Positions 59,149 to 64,000 of a DNA stretch of 64,000 nt are shown here, one piece after another. Numbering within the stretch: the stretch's first letter is position 1; every line of letters starts with the position of its first letter. Source of the stretch: Tessaracoccus caeni (GTDB taxonomy: Bacteria > Actinomycetota > Actinomycetes > Propionibacteriales > Propionibacteriaceae); assembly GCF_029211185.1 (NCBI RefSeq), contig NZ_JARGDO010000006.1, forward strand, positions 62,001 through 126,000, in the 5' to 3' direction. The notes below the pieces were generated by a model that saw only the letters and a program-made list of their open reading frames with translations, was not told the origin of the DNA and did no database searches. The position numbers and the translations under genes are program-made.

Positions 59149-60232
59149 GGTTCACCGCCTTGAAGTCGGACTCGCGGATGCGGGCGTGCACGCCGCAGAC
59201 GACGTCGACCACCTGGGAGATGTCGAAGTCGGTGGCGGCACTCAGATAGGCGTAGGCCAGGTGCTCCTCGAGCCCCCAGCGGGCCTGAATCAGCGAGAGG
59301 GCCGCGCGCACGCAGGCGCGCATCGCCTTGTTCAGGTCGGGGTCGAGGCCGGTGGGCACCAGGTACCCGTCGGCGCGCACCAGCGGACCGGTGATCTCCC
59401 CGAACTCCGCCAGCGCCTCGTCCCGAGGAACGACGTCGAAGCGCAGCGTGGCGCGCAGCGACGCCTCCAACGCGGTGAGCGCCACCTCGCCGTCGCCCTG
59501 GGCGAAGTGCGGGTCGCCGACGTAGGCCAGCGCGCCCGGCACCTGCACCGGAAGGTAGAGCACGGTGCCTTCAACCAGCAGATTGATGTCGATGTTGCCG
59601 CCGTGCGCGCCCGGCGGCACCGAATGCGGGCGCTCGTCGGAGTCGACGGCCACCCCCATCGTGCCGAGGAACGGGGCCAGCGGGAACTCCACGACGCGCT
59701 CGCCGCCGTCGACGACCGGAAGCGTGCCGAACAGGCCGCCCTCTCGCTCGGCTACGGGGCAGAACACGCTCACGGTCGCACCCCCGCGCGGGAGTTCGCC
59801 GGGCAGTGCCCCCCGCCCGTGTCGGTTGGAGATCACCCCGTACGGCACCCGCGGCAGCAGGCTCTCGACGGTGACCTTCAGAAGATCGCCCGGCCGCGCG
59901 CCGTCGACGAAGATCGGCCCGGTCACCACATGGGGACCGTCGACGGCGGGATCGTGGGAGACGGTGGCCGCGATCTCGACGGCGTCGCCGAGCACCGCGT
60001 CGGCCGGCACCCCGTGGCCGGTGAAGTAGGCCAGCGGATCGCGTCCCTGGTCCTCCAGCAGACCCTCGTGGCTGACGGTGTCGACGGTCACCGATGTGCC
60101 CGGGGCGATCGTGAGCACCGGGGCGTCCGCGCGGCAGGGCAGTCGTCCCCACAACACGTTCTGCGGCGAGGCGGGCAGGTAGACGTCGCTCGCGAGCGGT
60201 CCCTCCGCGCGCTGAAGGATGGTGTTGCTCAT
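59141..60232 (-). CDS. acetamidase/formamidase family protein
   Basis: A 363-residue FmdA/AmdA-family enzyme. The frame is open far upstream through allantoinase, but ATG 60232 overlapping the allB stop (ATGA) is the natural start and gives the right length. Motifs include YFTGHGVPADAVLG, TGPIFVDGARPGDLLKV, GAHGGNIDINLLVEGTVLYLPV (metal-site region) and GDPHFAQGDGEV with the conserved His/Asp/Glu. Family members split small amides. In this operon the obvious small amide is oxamate, so oxamate to oxalate plus ammonia is possible; formamide or another amide cannot be excluded. No recognised oxamate enzyme (HpxW type) is present nearby. Confidence 0.85.
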   Translation of the reverse strand: MSNTILQRAEGPLASDVYLPASPQNVLWGRLPCRADAPVLTIAPGTSVTVDTVSHEGLLEDQGRDPLAYFTGHGVPADAVLGDAVEIAATVSHDPAVDGPHVVTGPIFVDGARPGDLLKVTVESLLPRVPYGVISNRHGRGALPGELPRGGATVSVFCPVAEREGGLFGTLPVVDGGERVVEFPLAPFLGTMGVAVDSDERPHSVPPGAHGGNIDINLLVEGTVLYLPVQVPGALAYVGDPHFAQGDGEVALTALEASLRATLRFDVVPRDEALAEFGEITGPLVRADGYLVPTGLDPDLNKAMRACVRAALSLIQARWGLEEHLAYAYLSAATDFDISQVVDVVCGVHARIRESDFKAVNRD

Positions 60233-61635
60233 GCGCGCACCGTAGCCCGCGAGCGGATGAGTTGTCCGCTCGGCGGCCTTCTCAGATGCGGTGCCTCGCC
60301 CGCACCGCCGGCAGACGCGTCGAAGACCACCTCGCCGCGCAGCCAGGTCTTGTGCACCCGGCCGGCGAAGGCGCGCCCGTCGTAGGCGCTGATCGGGTTT
60401 CGGTGGTGCAGCTCGTGAGCGTCGACCACCATCGGATCCTCGGGCACGAACAGCGTGAGGTGGGCCGGGCTGCCCACCGCGATGGTGCCCACGCCGTCGA
60501 GCCCGGCGATGTGGGCGGGTCCGGTGGTGAACAGCGGCAGGACGGCGGCCAGCGGCAGGCCGCGACGACGGGCCTCGGTCCACACCGCGGACAGCCCGAG
60601 TTGCAGCCCCGAGATGCCGCCCCAGGCCAGCCCGAAGTCGCCGTCGCCGGCTCGCTTCATGTCGACGGTGCTGGGGGAGTGGTCGCTGACGATGGCGTCG
60701 ATCGTGCCGTTCAGCACGCCGTCCCACAGCAGGTCGCGGTTCCTGGCCTCGCGGATCGGCGGGCAGCACTTGAACTCGCTGGCGCCGTCGGGGATCTCCT
60801 CGGAGACGATGGTCAGGTAGTGGGGGCAGGTCTCCACCGTCAACGGCAGGCCGGCCGCCTTCGCGGCGCGGATCGCCGGCAGCGCGCGGGCGTCGCTCAG
60901 ATGGAGGATGTGGGTGCGGCAGCCGGTGCGACGCACACCGTCGATGACGGCGTCGATCGCGGCTCGCTCGCTGGCGGGAGGACGGGAGCGCAGGAAGCCG
61001 TCGTAGCCCACCCCCAGCGGGCCGGCGTCGCCGAGCAGATGAGGATCCTCCGCGTGCACGATCAGGCGGGAGTCCAGGGCCGCGACCTCCTCCATCGCGC
61101 TCAGCAGCTGGCCGTGATCGAGGTGCGGGAACTCCTCGACGCCCGACGGCGACAGGAAGCACTTGAAGCCGAATACCCCGGCCTCGTGCAGGGGCGCCAG
61201 CGCGCCGAGACTGGAGGGGATCGCGCCGCCCCAGAAGCCGATGTCGACGAAGGCCGAGGGTTCGGCGGCCTCGCGCTTGATGCACAGCGCCTCGGCCGTG
61301 GTGGTCGGCGGGATGGAGTTGAGCGGCATGTCGACGATGGTGGTGACGCCACCGGCCGCTGCGGCGAGGGTGGCGGAGTGGAACCCCTCCCACTCCGTGC
61401 GGCCCGGCTCGTTGACGTGCACGTGGGAGTCGACCAGGCCTGGAAGCAGCACCGCACCGTCGGGGATCCGAATGGCCCCGCCGGTGAGTTCATCGGGCGT
61501 GCGGCAGCTGTCGTGGTCGCACGGGAGCACCGTGATGCCGGTGACCAGCGACCCCGCGACGTCGACGCGCGCGGGCTGGAACCTGCCGTCGAGCCATACC
61601 TTCGACGCGACGAGCGCGAACCCCGGTTCCGTCAT
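60229..61635 (-). CDS. allB: allantoinase
   Basis: A 468-residue cyclic amidohydrolase from ATG 61635 with a strong ribosome site (AAGGAGGTGTGAG). Binuclear metal site motifs are LVDSHVHVNEPGRTEWEGF (HxH), GFKCFLSPSG (carboxylated Lys), VHAEDPHLL, HILHLSDARALPAI, and the Asp in IVSDHSPST. The NEPGRTEWEGF wording is the allantoinase form, distinct from dihydroorotase or hydantoinase. It opens allantoin to allantoate. It leads a coupled run allB-fmdA-like-amidase and diverges from uraD. Confidence 0.94.
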   Translation of the reverse strand: MTEPGFALVASKVWLDGRFQPARVDVAGSLVTGITVLPCDHDSCRTPDELTGGAIRIPDGAVLLPGLVDSHVHVNEPGRTEWEGFHSATLAAAAGGVTTIVDMPLNSIPPTTTAEALCIKREAAEPSAFVDIGFWGGAIPSSLGALAPLHEAGVFGFKCFLSPSGVEEFPHLDHGQLLSAMEEVAALDSRLIVHAEDPHLLGDAGPLGVGYDGFLRSRPPASERAAIDAVIDGVRRTGCRTHILHLSDARALPAIRAAKAAGLPLTVETCPHYLTIVSEEIPDGASEFKCCPPIREARNRDLLWDGVLNGTIDAIVSDHSPSTVDMKRAGDGDFGLAWGGISGLQLGLSAVWTEARRRGLPLAAVLPLFTTGPAHIAGLDGVGTIAVGSPAHLTLFVPEDPMVVDAHELHHRNPISAYDGRAFAGRVHKTWLRGEVVFDASAGGAGEAPHLRRPPSGQLIRSRATVRA

Positions 61636-61812
61636 CTCACACCTCCTTGAGTCCCCCGTCGAAAATGATTCCTCGACGCTAACCGGCCTCTATTTCGAGA
61701 ATGTTTCGATGGCTTTTCCATCGTCTTCCTGAATTCGCGATAATTGTTTCAAGAGGGTTTCGGCTGCTGACGCGAAAGCCCGCAACGCGATTTGGGCACT
61801 ACCATCGGCGTC
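61636..61812. promoter_or_regulatory. divergent promoter region allB/uraD
   Basis: A 177-base gap feeding both halves of the purine cluster. It is AT-richer than its surroundings (TTTCGAGAATGTTTCGATGG, GATAATTGTTTC). CGATGGCTTTTCCATCG (about 61708-61724) is a 6-base inverted repeat with a 5-base centre, a possible operator. No regulator gene for the cluster is inside the window. Confidence 0.45.
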
Positions 61813-62328
61813 ATGTCCCTCGATGAGTTCAATCGCGCCGATCATGAGCGCGCCGTGGCCGAGGCCCTGGTCTGGGCCGCGGTGCCCGACTGGGCTGAGG
61901 CCGTCGCCTCCGGTCGCCCCTACGCCTCCGTCGACGACGCCGCGCGTCATGCCGAGCAGGCCTCTGCCGGGTGGGGTCTCGACGACCTCGACGCCGCCCT
62001 CGCGCACCACCCCAGGATCGGCCAGCGCCCCACCGGAACGGGGGCAGAGGCCGCCGCGTCGCGTCGGGAGCAGGCCGCGATGGGAGGCGCATCGACGGAG
62101 ACCGCCGAGGCCATGGCGCGGGCCAACGCCGCATACGAGGAGCGCTTCGGCCGGGTCTTCCTGATCCGGGCAGCCGGGCGCTCGCCCGAGGAGATGCTGG
62201 CGGAGGCACGTCGTCGACTGGCCAACGACAAGGACTCCGAGGTGATCGAAGCGTTGGCGCAGCTGCGCCAGATCGCGATCCTGAGGCTCCGCCAGAGCCT
62301 CGACACACCCCTGCCGGAGCAGCAATGA
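61813..62328 (+). CDS. uraD: 2-oxo-4-hydroxy-4-carboxy-5-ureidoimidazoline decarboxylase
   Basis: A 171-residue OHCU decarboxylase. Key parts are MSLDEFNRADHERAVAEAL, WAEAVASGRPYASVDD, ALAHHPRIGQRPT with the catalytic His, MARANAAYEERFGRVFLIRAAGRSPEEML (Glu and FLIRAAGR substrate loop) and a C-terminal ALAQLRQIAILRL. It converts the HIU-hydrolase product stereospecifically to S-allantoin. Its end overlaps or nearly touches the uraH gene, and in some bacteria the two are fused. Confidence 0.94.
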   Translation: MSLDEFNRADHERAVAEALVWAAVPDWAEAVASGRPYASVDDAARHAEQASAGWGLDDLDAALAHHPRIGQRPTGTGAEAAASRREQAAMGGASTETAEAMARANAAYEERFGRVFLIRAAGRSPEEMLAEARRRLANDKDSEVIEALAQLRQIAILRLRQSLDTPLPEQQ

Positions 62329-62351
62329 CAGCGCGAACGAGAGGAACCATC

Positions 62352-62675
62352 GTGCCCAGCCATCTCACCACCCACATCCTGGATGCCACCTCCGGCACCC
62401 CCGCCACCGGCGTCTCGGTGACGCTGACAGACGCCGCCGGGGCCGAGGTGGCCCGTGGACTCACCGACGACGACGGCCGGCTCGGGCTGGGCCCGGACGT
62501 GCTTGCACCCGGCGACTATGCGCTCACCTTCGCCACCGGCCCTTACTTCTCCACGAGGGGCGTCGAGGCCTTCTATCCGACGGTGACCGTCGCCTTCACC
62601 GTCGCCGACCGGCCGCACTACCACGTGCCCCTGATGCTGAGTCCGTTTGCCTATACGACATATCGTGGTAGTTGA
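62352..62675 (+). CDS. uraH: 5-hydroxyisourate hydrolase (transthyretin-like)
   Basis: A 107-residue HIU hydrolase. GTG 62352 follows AGAGGA and gives the usual MPSHLTTHILDATSGTPATG start; an ATG at 62325 overlapping the uraD stop would add nine residues. Signature residues are His near the N-terminus (SHLTTHILD), Arg/His in the middle (FYPTVTVAFTVADRPHYHVPLMLSPF, split) and the C-terminal YRGS that distinguishes the enzyme from transthyretin. It hydrolyses the urate hydroxylase product. Confidence 0.95.
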   Translation: MPSHLTTHILDATSGTPATGVSVTLTDAAGAEVARGLTDDDGRLGLGPDVLAPGDYALTFATGPYFSTRGVEAFYPTVTVAFTVADRPHYHVPLMLSPFAYTTYRGS

Positions 62676-62822
62676 TTTTCCCGATTTTCGGCCATTTCTC
62701 GGGTTTTGAAACAAAGCCTTAACAGGCTGGCAACCCCGTGTCGATTTCCAACGAATAGCTTACCGATCAAGCGAAAGCGCAGAGTATCTCAGGATCTCTA
62801 GATGATCGATTGGAGATCGACC
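62676..62822. other. gap between uraH and the permease gene
   Basis: CCCGA (62680-62684) and TCGGG (62699-62703) followed by TTTT could form a weak terminator hairpin for uraD-uraH. GATCGATTGGAGATCGACC directly before the permease ATG contains its ribosome site (GGAGATCGACC). Confidence 0.4.
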
Positions 62823-64000
62823 ATGTCCCAGACCATCACCCCCGCCGAGGCGCGCCCTCTCGGCACCTCGACTCGCCCAGAAGACGAACGCATCGGGCTC
62901 GGCCGCACGTTCGGCTACGGCGTCCAGCACATCCTCGCGATGTTCGGTGGCGTCATCGCAGTGCCGCTCATCGTGGGCGGTGCCGCGGGGCTCGAGCCGT
63001 CCGTGACCGCGCTGCTCGTCGCCTGCGGCCTGTTCGTCAGCGGCGCCGCGACCCTGCTGCAGACCCTCGGCGTCCCGTTCTTCGGTGCGCAGCTGCCGCT
63101 GGTGCAGGGCACCTCCTTCGCGGCGGTTTCCACGATGCTCGCCATCATCGGCGACCGCGGCGAGGAGGGCCTCCGGCACGTGTTCGGCGCGATCATCGTC
63201 GCCGCCATCTTCGGCCTGGTCGTCACGCCCTTCTTCGCGCGGGTGGTGAAGTTCTTCCCCGCCGTGGTGACCGGCTCGATCATCACCATCATCGGGTTGT
63301 CCCTGATGCCGGTGGCCGCGCGCTGGATCACCGGCAACGCCACGATCGTGGTCGAAGGTGAGACCGTCGCCAACCCTGACTTCGCCTCGTTCGGGAGCAT
63401 CGGGCTCGCCATGTTCACCTTCGCGGTGGTGATCGTGCTCAGCAAGATCGAGGTGCTCTCGCGGCTCGCGGTCCTCCTCGGTCTGGCGATCGGCACGGTG
63501 TTCGCGCTGATCATCGGCATGGCCGACGCCTCTGTCGTGACCCAGGCGCAGCTGTTCGCCTTCCCGCAGCCCTTCGCGTTCGGCATGCCGCTGTTCTCCG
63601 TCGGTGCCAGCATCTCGATGATCATCGTGATCCTCGTCATCATGGTGGAGACCACCGCCGACCTGCTCGCCGTCGGTGAGGTCATCGGCACCAAGGTCGA
63701 CGCCAAGCGCGTCGGCGACGGGCTGCGCGCCGACATGATCTCGACGCTCGTCGCGCCGGCCTTCAACGCCTTCCCCGCTTCGGCCTTCGCGCAGAACGTG
63801 GGCCTGGTGGCCCTCACCGGCATCAAGAGCCGCTTCGCGGTGGCCGCCGGCGGCGCGATCCTGGTGGTGCTCGGCCTGTCTCCGATGGCGGCCGCGGTGT
63901 TCAGCCTCATCCCCACCCCCGTGCTCGGCGGCGCCGGCGTGGTGCTGTTCGGAACCGTGGCGGCCAGCGGCGTGCGCACCCTGGCCAAGGTGGACTACAA
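62823..64000 (+). CDS. NCS2-family purine/xanthine/urate permease, 5' part
   Basis: The first 392 codons of a nucleobase:cation symporter-2; the gene runs off the window. Start at ATG 62823. Features: FGYGVQHILAMFGGVIAVPLIVGGA in helix 1, GVPFFGAQLPLVQGTSFAAVSTML, VVTGSIITIIGLSLMPVAARWITG, the substrate region IVILVIMVETTADLLAVGEVIG with the conserved Glu, and FPASAFAQNVGLVALTGIKSR, the nucleobase-binding motif of the xanthine/urate branch (Q-N-x-G). Location in the urate cluster makes urate or xanthine the likely cargo. Confidence 0.93.
   Translation, partial: MSQTITPAEARPLGTSTRPEDERIGLGRTFGYGVQHILAMFGGVIAVPLIVGGAAGLEPSVTALLVACGLFVSGAATLLQTLGVPFFGAQLPLVQGTSFAAVSTMLAIIGDRGEEGLRHVFGAIIVAAIFGLVVTPFFARVVKFFPAVVTGSIITIIGLSLMPVAARWITGNATIVVEGETVANPDFASFGSIGLAMFTFAVVIVLSKIEVLSRLAVLLGLAIGTVFALIIGMADASVVTQAQLFAFPQPFAFGMPLFSVGASISMIIVILVIMVETTADLLAVGEVIGTKVDAKRVGDGLRADMISTLVAPAFNAFPASAFAQNVGLVALTGIKSRFAVAAGGAILVVLGLSPMAAAVFSLIPTPVLGGAGVVLFGTVAASGVRTLAKVDY

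Noticed and set aside
59141-61393. A continuous frame that would make one ~750-residue protein across the FmdA-like gene and allantoinase
   Set aside because: The upstream part is the shadow of allB in another frame; the real start is the ATG at 60232 overlapping the allB stop.

Overview
The window is high-GC actinobacterial DNA spanning the chromosomal origin region. The evidence is the order parB-parA / rsmG-khpB-yidC-yidD-rnpA-rpmH / dnaA / dnaN-recF-dciA, two parS sites, DnaA boxes after dnaA, a DUF222/HNH '13E12' gene, a mycothiol-type nitroreductase relative and a DtxR-type iron box. The gene set suggests the Propionibacteriales, probably Propionibacteriaceae; this is inference, not proof.

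Layout. 0-2.5 kb: end of an ABC-2 exporter and an erythromycin-esterase-like protein. 2.5-6.6 kb: a zinc alcohol dehydrogenase and a glycoside hydrolase family 2 enzyme carrying a DUF2804 domain. 6.6-18.4 kb: the replication/segregation core, cut up by long non-coding stretches filled with a dispersed palindromic repeat, two inverted duplications and one intact IS5-family element. 18.4-24.9 kb: an ABC transporter pair lying unusually between dnaA/oriC and dnaN, then dnaN, recF and dciA. gyrB/gyrA do not follow. 25-33.9 kb: M23 peptidase, cardiolipin synthase, SigE-type sigma factor with a membrane partner, a coupled hydrolase/acyltransferase/DUF6320 operon and an LD-carboxypeptidase. 34-38.3 kb: a PLP aminotransferase diverging from its MarR-type neighbour over two matching operators, a 13E12 HNH gene and a MerR regulator. 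38.9-47.4 kb: formate/nitrite channel, sirtuin coupled to a fructosamine-kinase-like protein, thiol/flavodoxin proteins, TauE/SafE exporter, cysE, extensin-like and DUF885 proteins. 47.6-51.3 kb: a paired SMR exporter under a guanidine-III riboswitch, and feoA-feoB-nifU-like under a probable DtxR box. 51.5-52.6 kb: a secreted repeat protein.

52.8-64 kb is a purine-ring catabolism island. It holds HpxO-type urate hydroxylase, HIU hydrolase, OHCU decarboxylase, allantoinase, allantoate amidohydrolase, a ureidoglycine-glyoxylate aminotransferase, a fused HpxZ/HpxY-like amidase, an acetamidase/formamidase-family protein and an NCS2 purine permease. Together they could take urate through oxalurate and possibly oxamate to oxalate, glycine and ammonia.

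The most unusual sequence signals are: three very long intergenic hairpins with unrelated or partly related stems but a shared nine-base loop; the oriC-concentrated palindromic repeat family; and an IS insertion whose empty target site is preserved in the other arm of an inverted duplication.
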